Origin: PALSA-911 sp043742865
GTDB taxonomy: Bacteria > Pseudomonadota > Alphaproteobacteria > Acetobacterales > Acetobacteraceae
Length of the DNA stretch: 10,297 nt
NCBI GenBank assembly: GCA_043742865.1
Contig: JAYTXR010000205.1
Location: 1 to 10,297 of the forward strand
Direction of reading: 5' to 3'
Part shown: one piece after another, positions 1 to 6,531 of the stretch
Numbering within the stretch: the first letter of the stretch is position 1
Layout of the letters: each line of letters starts with the position of its first letter
The notes under the pieces: model-generated
Told to the model about the DNA's origin: nothing
Seen by the model: the letters and a program-made list of their open reading frames with translations, nothing else
The model's database searches: none
Program-made: the position numbers and the translations under genes

Positions 1-39
1 CATAACCGCCCCCCAATCTGTGGGGGACGATGTAGTACG

Positions 40-85
40 CCAGCCCGCCAGTTGCCAGAGCATAGGCTGGGTCCGAACCCCCAGC
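40..85 (+). promoter_or_regulatory. Leader region with mutually exclusive GC-rich stems
   Basis: Upstream of the substrate-binding protein gene, CCAGCC (40-45) can pair with GGCTGG (65-70, 19-nt loop). The overlapping GCTGGG (66-71) can pair with CCCAGC (80-85, 8-nt loop). The two stems share the middle arm, so only one can form at a time. I see no T-run after the second stem and no recognised riboswitch motif, so a regulatory role is only inferred. No good -35/-10 pair was found in 1-173, and the reading frames there have codon use unlike the neighbouring genes, so I treat the stretch as non-coding leader. Confidence 0.25.
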
Positions 86-161
86 AGACAACGCGCTTGC
101 CAGGAAGCCCCCATCCATCCAATCCTATCCCCAAGCGGCTCCCCAAAAACCCGCTCACCAC

Positions 162-167
162 GGAGGA
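162..167 (+). promoter_or_regulatory. Ribosome binding site of the substrate-binding protein gene
   Basis: A GGAGGA sequence lies 6 nt before the ATG at 174. It is a near-perfect Shine-Dalgarno element and fixes the start codon. It also argues against the overlapping longer reading frame that starts at position 20. Confidence 0.85.
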
Positions 168-173
168 ACAGAC

Positions 174-1409
174 ATGCTGAAAAATATTCGCCGGCGCGAG
201 GCACTGATGCTGTCCGCCGGTGCCGCACTGGCCGGCCGCGGCGCGCGGGCGGAAGGGAAATACAGCCCCGGCGCCAGCGATACCGAGATCAAGATCGGCC
301 AGACCATGCCGTATTCCGGCAACGCGTCGGCCTATGGCGTCAACGGGCGGGCGCATGCGGCGTATTTCCGCATGATCAACGAACAGGGCGGGGTGAATGG
401 GCGCAAGATCACGCTGATTTCGCTCGATGACGGGTATTCGCCGCCCAAAACCGTGGAACTGGCACGCCAGCTGGTCGAGCGCGATCAGGTGCTGCTGCTG
501 TTCTCCCCTTTGGGCAGCGCCTGCAACACCGCCATCCATAAATACATGAACCAGAAGAAGGTGCCGCAGCTGTTTGTCGCCAGCGGCGCCTCCAAATGGG
601 GCAATCCGAAACAGTTTCCCTGGACCATGGGCTGGCAGCCGGATTACCACACCGAGGGCGTGATCTACGCCAAGCATGCGCTGCAAACCGTCAAGAACCC
701 GAAATTCGCCATCCTGCGCCAGAACGACGACATGGGCGTGGATTATTTCGATGGCTTTATGGAGGGGCTGAAACAAGGTCTGGGCAAGGATTACGAGAAT
801 TCCGTGGCACTGGCCGCGACCTATGAGGTGACCGATGCCACGGTCGACAGCCAGGTGCTGCAACTGAAGAACTCCGGCGCCAATGTGTTCTACAACATCA
901 CGACGCCGAAATTCGCGGCCCAGGCGATCAAGAAATCGGCCGAGATCGGCTGGAAGCCGACGCAGTATCTCGTCAACGTCGCCGCCTCCATCGGGTCGGT
1001 GATCCGCCCGGCCGGGTTCGAGAACGCGCAGGGCATCATCACCGCGCAATACATCAAGGACATCACCGACCCGATCTGGGCCGCCGAGCCGGATTTCGTT
1101 GCCTGGAAGGCGTGGATGGACAAATACAATCCCAATGCCAGCCCGATGGAAAGTGCCACCGCCACCGGCTACGCGTCCGCTTTCACCATGACGCAGGTGC
1201 TGCGCCAGTGCGGCGATGACCTGACGCGGGAGAACGTGATGCGCCAGGCAGCGAATTTGCACGATCTGCACGTGCCGATGCTGCTGCCGGGGATCACGCT
1301 GAATACCGGCCCGACCGATTTCTACCCGCTCAAATCCGTCCGCCTGTCGCATATCGAGGGCGAGCACTGGAAGCTGTTCGGCGATCTGATGACGCGCACG
1401 GTAACCTGA
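174..1409 (+). CDS. ABC transporter substrate-binding protein, branched-chain amino acid (Leu/Ile/Val) type
   Basis: This 411-residue protein is a predicted periplasmic ligand-binding component of an ABC importer, family Peripla_BP_6 (LivJ/LivK-like type I fold). Residues 1-26 look like an export signal: basic start, a hydrophobic stretch around 10-20, and likely cleavage after ARA (about residue 26). The Arg-Arg with Leu three residues on (R7 R8 E9 A10 L11) would suit Tat export, but Sec is possible. The mature part begins with the family hallmarks IGQTMPYSG (41-49) and INEQGGVNGRKI (68-79), followed by a DDGYSP segment (85-90). Length is usual for the family. The ligand cannot be named: relatives bind amino acids, amides, urea or aromatic acids. 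No permease or ATPase gene is in the window, so it is either the edge of a transporter operon or an orphan binding protein. A methyltransferase gene follows after 8 nt, suggesting co-transcription. Confidence 0.9.
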   Translation: MLKNIRRREALMLSAGAALAGRGARAEGKYSPGASDTEIKIGQTMPYSGNASAYGVNGRAHAAYFRMINEQGGVNGRKITLISLDDGYSPPKTVELARQLVERDQVLLLFSPLGSACNTAIHKYMNQKKVPQLFVASGASKWGNPKQFPWTMGWQPDYHTEGVIYAKHALQTVKNPKFAILRQNDDMGVDYFDGFMEGLKQGLGKDYENSVALAATYEVTDATVDSQVLQLKNSGANVFYNITTPKFAAQAIKKSAEIGWKPTQYLVNVAASIGSVIRPAGFENAQGIITAQYIKDITDPIWAAEPDFVAWKAWMDKYNPNASPMESATATGYASAFTMTQVLRQCGDDLTRENVMRQAANLHDLHVPMLLPGITLNTGPTDFYPLKSVRLSHIEGEHWKLFGDLMTRTVT

Positions 1410-1417
1410 GCCGATCG

Positions 1418-2734
1418 GTGTTGAATGCCACCGCCCGGCTGAACAGCCTGGCGCGGCTGCTGGCGCATGCGCGCGAGCGGCTGGGTCTGGACAGGCTGGG
1501 CGTGGATGTGGGCTTCGTGCTGTGGGACGGGTCCAGCGTGCCGGCGGAGCTGGCGGCGGACGCGCTGGCGATCCGGCTGGCCGATGAGGGGGTGATCGCG
1601 GCCCTGCTGCGCCGTCCCAACATCGATACGCTGGCCAATCTGTGGGTGTCGGGCAGGATCGATATCCAGGGCGGCACGATTTTCGACCTGGTGGCGCGCC
1701 GGCCCAAAATCCGCTCGCGCGCGCTGCTGAAAACCCTGGACAAGGGAAAGCTGCTGGGCACGCTGACGCGCTTCCTGGCGGTGCCGCGCGGCGGGCCGTG
1801 GCCGCTGGAGGGTATCCGCGGCGACATCGCGCTGGCGGATGGCAGCGAAGCCGCGAACCGCACCAACGTGTCGTATCATTACGATGCATCCAATGCATTC
1901 TATGCGTTGTTCCTGGACCCGTCGATGATCTACACCTGCGGCTATTTCACCGCCTGGGACAACTCCCTGGCGCAGGCCCAGCACGACAAGCTGGACATGA
2001 TCTGCCGCAAATTGCGGTTGCGTCCGGATGAAACCTTCCTCGACATCGGCTGCGGCTGGGGCGCGCTGGTCTGTCACGCCGCGCAGCATTACGGCGTGCG
2101 GGCACGCGGGGTGACCTTGTCGAAGGAGCAGTTCGCCTATGCCAAGGATCGCATCGCCCGCGCCGGGCTGGCCGATCGGGTGACGCTGGAATTGCGCGAC
2201 TACGCGTTGATGGAAGGCAGTTTCGACAAGATCTCATCGATCGGCATGTTCGAGCAGGTGGGGCTGGCCAACCACGCGACCTATTTCCGCACCGTGCACC
2301 GGCTGCTGAACCCGGGCGGGCTGTATCTGCATCACTCGATCGCCCGGCCGGCCAAGCGCGACGACCGGCGTTTCAAGCGCCGGCCGAAGGAGTATGCCGC
2401 GCTGGTGCGCTATATCTTTCCCGGCGGCGAACTCGATCACGTCGGGATGTCGATCGCCAACCTGCAACGCCATGGCTTCGAAGTGCATGACATGGAGGCC
2501 TGGCGCGAGCATTACGCGCGGACCTGCCGGCTGTGGCACGACCGGCTGCTGGCAGGCTACGCCGCAGCGGTCACCGAGGTCGGCAGCGTGAAGGTCCGGC
2601 TTTGGCTGGCGTATCTGGCCGGATGTTCGCTGGCATTCGAGCGCAACACGGTGGGGATCTACCAGACCCTGGCGTCCAAACGGGTGCGCGGACCGTCGGG
2701 GTTGCCGCCCACCCGGGCGGATCTGTATGCGTAA
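1418..2734 (+). CDS. Cyclopropane-fatty-acyl-phospholipid synthase family methyltransferase
   Basis: This 438-residue protein belongs to the SAM-dependent family that adds a methylene or methyl group across double bonds of membrane phospholipid acyl chains. The N-terminal ~145 residues are a family-specific lipid-side domain. The catalytic domain then starts with HYD (154-156). The SAM-binding motif LDIGCGWGAL is at 208-217. By comparison with E. coli Cfa, the bicarbonate and active-site residues appear kept: Cys174 (in IYTCGYF), Glu279 (in MFEQVG), His306 and Ile308 (in HHSI), and Tyr366 (in HYART). The YIFPGG motif is at 332-337. Start: GTG at 1418, directly followed by TTG at 1421, with no clear Shine-Dalgarno, so translation probably depends on coupling to the gene 8 nt upstream. 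Whether it makes cyclopropane rings or methyl-branched/other modified lipids cannot be told. In acid- or stress-exposed bacteria such lipids stabilise membranes. Confidence 0.9.
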   Translation: MLNATARLNSLARLLAHARERLGLDRLGVDVGFVLWDGSSVPAELAADALAIRLADEGVIAALLRRPNIDTLANLWVSGRIDIQGGTIFDLVARRPKIRSRALLKTLDKGKLLGTLTRFLAVPRGGPWPLEGIRGDIALADGSEAANRTNVSYHYDASNAFYALFLDPSMIYTCGYFTAWDNSLAQAQHDKLDMICRKLRLRPDETFLDIGCGWGALVCHAAQHYGVRARGVTLSKEQFAYAKDRIARAGLADRVTLELRDYALMEGSFDKISSIGMFEQVGLANHATYFRTVHRLLNPGGLYLHHSIARPAKRDDRRFKRRPKEYAALVRYIFPGGELDHVGMSIANLQRHGFEVHDMEAWREHYARTCRLWHDRLLAGYAAAVTEVGSVKVRLWLAYLAGCSLAFERNTVGIYQTLASKRVRGPSGLPPTRADLYA

Positions 2735-2749
2735 CGGCGTTTCGGTGCC

Positions 2750-4990
2750 TTATTGCGCCACGATCTCGATCGGCCAGACCGCCTGACCGGCGCCGAACCC
2801 ATCGCGCGCCGTCACCGTCCAGAGGCCGGGCTTGTCGTCCGGCGCCAGTTTCAGCTGCCAGCTGGCGGTTCTCCCGGTCAGACTGACATTGGCGCCGTCG
2901 GCATCGACGATCCGCCCGGTGGGATCGCGCGCCTCCAGATGCAGCACGGTCACCGCCGCCGGGGTCGGCCCGGACAGGCGCAGCTGGAAGGTGACGATGT
3001 CGCCCGGCCGCGCGCGGCGGGGACCGCTGACAACCGGTTGGGGCAGCCGCGCCGGCGACAGCGCCAGAACGGTGGGCGCGGCGGGGTCGAGCTGAACCGC
3101 GAAACGAGCCGCCCGTGCAGCCGGCACCGCGGCGCGCAGATCGGTCCGCCAGGCCGGCTGGCTTAACTGCAAGACCGCGGGTCCGGACGGTGCAAGATCG
3201 CCCTTTTCCGGCAGGTCGCGCAGCAATCCGATAACCGTGACGGCGCCGTTGCGGAACTGCCGCACATCCACGTCGCGCCGTACTGTGCCATCGGGCGCTT
3301 GCACGCTGAACATCGGCGCCACGCTTGCGTCACCCAGCGCCTTCAGCAACGGTGCCGCCGGCGCGTCGTCGCGCCGCAAGGCCTCCACCAGCCGGATTTT
3401 ACCGCCCAGCGCCGCCAGCGCCGGCTGCTGGCGCTGGCGGCCATGGCCGTCGAATTCGCCCGGCACGACATCCGCCACGACCACCCCGCCGCGGCGCACG
3501 AAGCGATCGATCGCGGCGGTCTCGCGGTCCGACAGCGCCAGCACATGCGCCAGCACCAGCAGCCGGATGCCGCGCGCCTCCAGCGCCCCCTCGGCCAGCA
3601 ATTGCGGGCTCAGCCAGTTCGGCTGCAAGCCGGCATGCTGCAACAGCGCGGCCGCCCGGCGCATCGCCGCGCGCAGGACGCTGTCGAACGATTCCCGTTC
3701 GGAATCGCGCAAGGTCCATGGCTTGCCCTCCGCCTTGACCTCCGCCAGCCAGGTCAGCCGGTAGCTTTCCGGCGAATACAGGATCGCCACCGGATCGCGC
3801 GCCAGCCGGCTGGCGATCAGCTGGGCGCCAATGCCGCCGCGCAGTTCGGTGAACAGCCCGCGCATCTGCTCCCCGCGCGGACCCGGCACGCCATCGGTGC
3901 CGATAATCGCATTCACCTCGTCCCAGATCGCCACCCCACGCTGGCCCAGCAGCGCCTCGTGCCAGATGCGGTGAATTTCCCGAGCGCCGGAGCCGAACGA
4001 GGTCGTCAGGGCGATCAGCGCCGGGTTCAGCGCCAGCGCGATCTCCACGTTGTTGTGCATGTCGTACATTTCGAGCACGTCCAACGCGCCCGCCAGCCGG
4101 GTGAAATCATAGCCGCCCCAGCCGGGCGCCTGGGTGCCCTCGATGCCGGCCCGCGCCTGCGGATCGCCTGCATGCAGCGCCCGGGCGCCCTGGCGCAAGG
4201 CGCGGGCGAACGCCTCGTCCATCCAGTCCTTGAAATCCGACCAGGCCGAATAATTGCCGTCGGTGCGCGCCAGCGTCGCCTCCGTGGTCGGTGGCGTCAC
4301 GGCGTCCCAGCTGGCGAACGCCGTGCCCCATTGGCGGTTCAATGCCGCCAGCGAGGGATAGCGTGTGCGCAGCCAGCCGCGCAGGCCGGCCAGGGATGGC
4401 GGCGAAAAATCGAAATCCCAGTTCGCCGCCAGATCGGCGATGCCGGTCTCGTCGCCCAAATTGTAGAAAAGCGGCCGGTAGCGGCCATAGATCCGCGCAT
4501 GGCTCGCCAGCCTGGCATCGATCCGCGCCTGCCATGCCGGATCCGACAGGCTGGGCTCGCGCAGCCGCACCGCCGGATCGTCCGGGTTCTCCCGGTAGCG
4601 GCGCCGGGCTTCGTCGAACAGCCAGGTCACCGGCTTACCCGGCAGCCACCGGTGATACGGCGCGTAGAAATCGGTCGCGATGTTCTCGATATACGGCGCG
4701 ATCCTCGCGGCCAGCAGCGGCGCCATCGCCTTCGCCGCCGCCGCTTGCGTCAGCTCCGTCTCGCGCGTTCCGACCACCTTGTTGGCGGTGATGCCAAGCG
4801 GACGAAGCCCCGCCAGCTGCGCCGCATTCACGCCCGGCCAAAGGATGGTCTGCCAATCCTGCCAAGCATCGCCAGCCGCTCCATCGGCGGCGCTTGACGC
4901 CGGCATGTCGGCGGCGGCCAGCATTCCGTACAACGCGCCGGCGCGGCAAAAAAGGCGGAGCAACCATGGGAGCCGACGAAAGCTGTGCAT
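2750..4990 (-). CDS. Secreted GH42-like (beta-galactosidase-type) glycoside hydrolase with C-terminal Ig-like domain
   Basis: This 746-residue protein resembles family 42 beta-galactosidases and their uncharacterised relatives. Residues 1 to about 35 look like a signal peptide (basic start, hydrophobic 9-27, Ala/Ser-rich cleavage region), though two arginines sit in or near the hydrophobic core. Residues ~45-390 should form the catalytic TIM barrel. YNLGDETG (176-183) followed by a YPSLAALNRQWGTAF segment (211-225) matches the GH42 acid/base region, but with Asp180-Glu181 where GH42 has Asn-Glu. The nucleophile is unclear: Glu284 (GIEGTQ) and Glu307 (LEMYD) are candidates. Residues ~398-515 (VAILYSPESY, then an IDRFVRRGGVVVADV segment at 494-508) look like the trimerisation domain with a GATase1-like fold. 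Residues ~655-746 look like a beta-sandwich domain. Start: ATG at 4990 is the only start before an upstream in-frame stop (5039-5041) and has no Shine-Dalgarno. It is convergent with the preceding gene (15-nt gap). Substrate unknown. Confidence 0.8.
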   Translation of the reverse strand: MHSFRRLPWLLRLFCRAGALYGMLAAADMPASSAADGAAGDAWQDWQTILWPGVNAAQLAGLRPLGITANKVVGTRETELTQAAAAKAMAPLLAARIAPYIENIATDFYAPYHRWLPGKPVTWLFDEARRRYRENPDDPAVRLREPSLSDPAWQARIDARLASHARIYGRYRPLFYNLGDETGIADLAANWDFDFSPPSLAGLRGWLRTRYPSLAALNRQWGTAFASWDAVTPPTTEATLARTDGNYSAWSDFKDWMDEAFARALRQGARALHAGDPQARAGIEGTQAPGWGGYDFTRLAGALDVLEMYDMHNNVEIALALNPALIALTTSFGSGAREIHRIWHEALLGQRGVAIWDEVNAIIGTDGVPGPRGEQMRGLFTELRGGIGAQLIASRLARDPVAILYSPESYRLTWLAEVKAEGKPWTLRDSERESFDSVLRAAMRRAAALLQHAGLQPNWLSPQLLAEGALEARGIRLLVLAHVLALSDRETAAIDRFVRRGGVVVADVVPGEFDGHGRQRQQPALAALGGKIRLVEALRRDDAPAAPLLKALGDASVAPMFSVQAPDGTVRRDVDVRQFRNGAVTVIGLLRDLPEKGDLAPSGPAVLQLSQPAWRTDLRAAVPAARAARFAVQLDPAAPTVLALSPARLPQPVVSGPRRARPGDIVTFQLRLSGPTPAAVTVLHLEARDPTGRIVDADGANVSLTGRTASWQLKLAPDDKPGLWTVTARDGFGAGQAVWPIEIVAQ

Positions 4991-4996
4991 CCAGGC

Positions 4997-5025
4997 AGGA
5001 TAGAACGCCCCGAGCCCAACATGAA
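4997..5025 (-). promoter_or_regulatory. Possible promoter placing the transcript start at the hydrolase start codon
   Basis: On the minus strand, TATCCT (4997-5002; 4 of 6 matches to TATAAT) lies 17 nt after TTCATG (5020-5025; 3 of 6 matches to TTGACA). The -10 ends 6 nt before the ATG at 4990, so transcription would begin at or next to the start codon, giving a leaderless mRNA. That would fit the missing Shine-Dalgarno. The -35 match is poor, so this is tentative. Confidence 0.25.
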
Positions 5026-5052
5026 GCGCGCCAGCCGGTCAAAATTGCGCCA

Positions 5053-5077
5053 TGTTGCCAGCGCCCTGTTGCCGGCT
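5053..5077. repeat. Short direct repeat in the divergent promoter region
   Basis: TGTTGCCAGC (5053-5062) and TGTTGCCGGC (5068-5077) differ at one base and start 15 nt apart. They lie between the divergent hydrolase and DUF4337 genes. They could be a pair of regulator half-sites or chance; no known operator is recognised. Confidence 0.3.
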
Positions 5078-5097
5078 CCCTGTCGGCGCCACCCACC

Positions 5098-5101
5098 GGA
5101 G
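5098..5101 (+). promoter_or_regulatory. Ribosome binding site choosing the DUF4337 start
   Basis: GGAG lies 9 nt before the ATG at 5111. It supports that start over the in-frame ATGs at 4985 and 5021, which would add a charged, low-complexity extension overlapping the divergent promoter region. Confidence 0.6.
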
Positions 5102-5110
5102 ATCCCGCCA

Positions 5111-5692
5111 ATGTCCGAGACGATTGAACACGCCAAGGAAGGTCTGGAACACGCCCATCATGCCGCCGAGCATGGCGGCGATAATTCGGCGCCGAAGATC
5201 GCGGTCGTCATCGCCATCCTCGCCGCCGCGCTGGCGCTGGCCGAGATGGGCGAAAAAAGCTCGCAGAGCGCGTATTTGACCCATCATATCGGCGTGTCGG
5301 ACGACTGGAACTTCTTTCAGGCCAAGAATGTCCGCGCCACCATCCGCGCCGCGGAGGCGAATTTGCTGGAAAGCCAGCCCAACGCCGCCGACCCCGCGAT
5401 CGCCAAGAAGATTACCGTTGCGCGCGAGGCGGAAGCCCGGCTGCGCGATGACCCCAAAACCGGGGACGGCATGAAGCAGCTGAGCGAGCGGGCCGCCCAC
5501 CAGACCGAGGAGCGGGACCATGATTTCCATCGCTATCATCAGTTCGAGGCGGTGGTCGGCGCTTTGCAGATCGCCATCGTACTGACCTCGGTCGCGGTCG
5601 TCACCCGGGTGCGGTGGCTGGCCTGGGCCGGTGGCGGCATCGGCATTCTCGCCGCCGGCTACGGCGCGGCGATCTGGCTCGGCGCGGTTTAA
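5111..5692 (+). CDS. DUF4337 family membrane protein
   Basis: This 193-residue protein matches my memory of the DUF4337 family, whose function is unknown. A charged, His/Glu-rich N-terminus (1-27) precedes a first membrane helix at about 29-46 (KIAVVIAILAAALALAEM). Then comes a ~100-residue soluble stretch with helical, coiled-coil-like character: SAYLTHHIGVSDDWNFFQAK (53-72), where the WNFFQAKN core is typical of the family, then many Ala/Glu/Arg residues to ~142. Two closing helices follow at about 147-164 and 169-191. The order (one N-terminal helix, soluble middle, C-terminal hairpin of helices) implies an inner-membrane protein with a sizeable loop domain. The start at 5111 is chosen for its Shine-Dalgarno and because the protein then begins like family members. 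Its stop codon overlaps that of the convergent ATPase gene. No function can be assigned. Confidence 0.85.
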   Translation: MSETIEHAKEGLEHAHHAAEHGGDNSAPKIAVVIAILAAALALAEMGEKSSQSAYLTHHIGVSDDWNFFQAKNVRATIRAAEANLLESQPNAADPAIAKKITVAREAEARLRDDPKTGDGMKQLSERAAHQTEERDHDFHRYHQFEAVVGALQIAIVLTSVAVVTRVRWLAWAGGGIGILAAGYGAAIWLGAV

Positions 5693-6420
5693 CCCGATCC
5701 GGCCTCGGCCGCCGCGGTTGGCGACGGCGCGGGCTCGCGCGGCGTCTGCCGTGCGGGCTGAGACGGCTTCTGCCGCACGGGATCAGCCACTCTGGCGGCG
5801 GGCGCGGCCAGCGGCTCGGGCAGACGCAGCACCACCAGGGTGCCCTGCCCGGGCCGGTTTTCAATTTGCAGCGTGCCGCCATGCAGCGCCACGATCTGCT
5901 CGACCGAACGCAGCGCGGCTGCCTGTTCCGGCCGGCTTGCTCCCCCCCCATCATCGAGCACCGCGATCTGAATGCGCCCGCCATGGCGCGTGCCGCCCAC
6001 CAGCACCTTGCCGCCCGGCGCCTGGAAGATCGCGTTCTCCAGCAGGCCGATCAGCGCGCGGCGAAACCCGGCCGGGTCCGCCCGCACCGACAGCTCCGGC
6101 TGGATCGCGATCTCCAGCCGGACCCGATGGCGCGCGGCCAATCCCCCCACCTGGCGCAGCGCGGCCATCGCCTCGCGCTCGATATCCAGCAGTCGCGATC
6201 CGAACGAGGCGGTGTACGGCACCCATTCCCCATCTTCCACCTGCCCATCGTCTTTCTGCCCGGCTTGCTCGTGCCGGGCTGCCTCGGACCGGCTTCGCCG
6301 GCGCGCGAAGGTCCGGCGCAGCCGCGCGATGGCGTCGCGCATCGCCAGAATCGCGGCACTGCCGACAACCGCTAGCAGGGGCACAAGATCGAGAGGAATT
6401 GGCAGGTTCAAAGGGACCAC
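5689..6420 (-). CDS. Membrane-anchored histidine-kinase-like ATPase (HATPase_c), degenerate
   Basis: This 243-residue protein has one predicted N-terminal membrane helix (about 8-27), a basic/charged linker (31-65), a short helical segment (~74-97) and a GHKL ATPase domain (~98-201). Visible boxes are the N-box (LLENAIFQA, 126-134, Asn129), the G1 box (DDGGG, 156-160) and a final GQGTLVVLRLP (191-201). The F-box and the glycine-rich G2 box are absent: the segment between G1 and the last strand is only about 30 residues and reads AAALRSVEQIVALHGG (167-182). No convincing phospho-acceptor histidine is seen; His50 is in a charged linker. The C-terminus (202-243) is Pro/Ala-rich and likely disordered. 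It may bind nucleotide weakly or act as a scaffold or partner of another kinase. Start: GTG at 6420 keeps the membrane helix; TTG at 6411 is an alternative; neither has a clear Shine-Dalgarno. No response regulator lies nearby. It sits 111 nt downstream of the amidohydrolase gene. Confidence 0.75.
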   Translation of the reverse strand: MVPLNLPIPLDLVPLLAVVGSAAILAMRDAIARLRRTFARRRSRSEAARHEQAGQKDDGQVEDGEWVPYTASFGSRLLDIEREAMAALRQVGGLAARHRVRLEIAIQPELSVRADPAGFRRALIGLLENAIFQAPGGKVLVGGTRHGGRIQIAVLDDGGGASRPEQAAALRSVEQIVALHGGTLQIENRPGQGTLVVLRLPEPLAAPAARVADPVRQKPSQPARQTPREPAPSPTAAAEAGSG

Positions 6421-6531
6421 CCGTCAAAGGCGCTGGGGAGCGTCCAACTTATCGCGTCAAAGCTTGCCAATTCCTGTAGCGGGTCGGCACAAATTCTCCG
6501 CCAGACGGGGTGCGCGCTAAAAAAAGAGAGG

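Noticed and set aside
65..85. A T-arm-like stretch (GGGTCCGAACC) that could suggest a tRNA.
   Set aside because: The loop and stem lengths do not fit a TpsiC arm, and no acceptor, D or anticodon arms can be drawn around it.
20..430. Plus-strand open frame overlapping the start of the binding protein gene.
   Set aside because: It has no ribosome binding site and Arg/Pro-rich low-complexity translation, and it overlaps a gene with a strong Shine-Dalgarno and signal peptide.
1322..2089. Minus-strand open frame of 255 codons opposite the methyltransferase gene.
   Set aside because: It has no recognisable motif and opposes a gene whose catalytic residues are conserved.
2735..2749. Possible shared terminator between the convergent methyltransferase and hydrolase genes.
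   Set aside because: The gap is 15 nt and offers only a 3-bp stem.
3299..4897. A 532-codon open frame on the plus strand opposite the glycoside hydrolase gene.
   Set aside because: It is the antisense of a gene with recognisable domains. Its translation is rich in Arg, Gln and His with no domain, typical of antisense frames in GC-rich DNA.
5614..6520. Several plus-strand open frames opposite the ATPase-like gene.
   Set aside because: Arg/Ala/Pro-rich antisense translations with no motif; the minus-strand frame carries the N-box and G1 box.
6421..6531. Promoter for the ATPase-like gene in the 111-nt spacer (TTGGCA and TTGACG boxes on the minus strand).
   Set aside because: No -10-like hexamer sits at 16-18 nt from either box.
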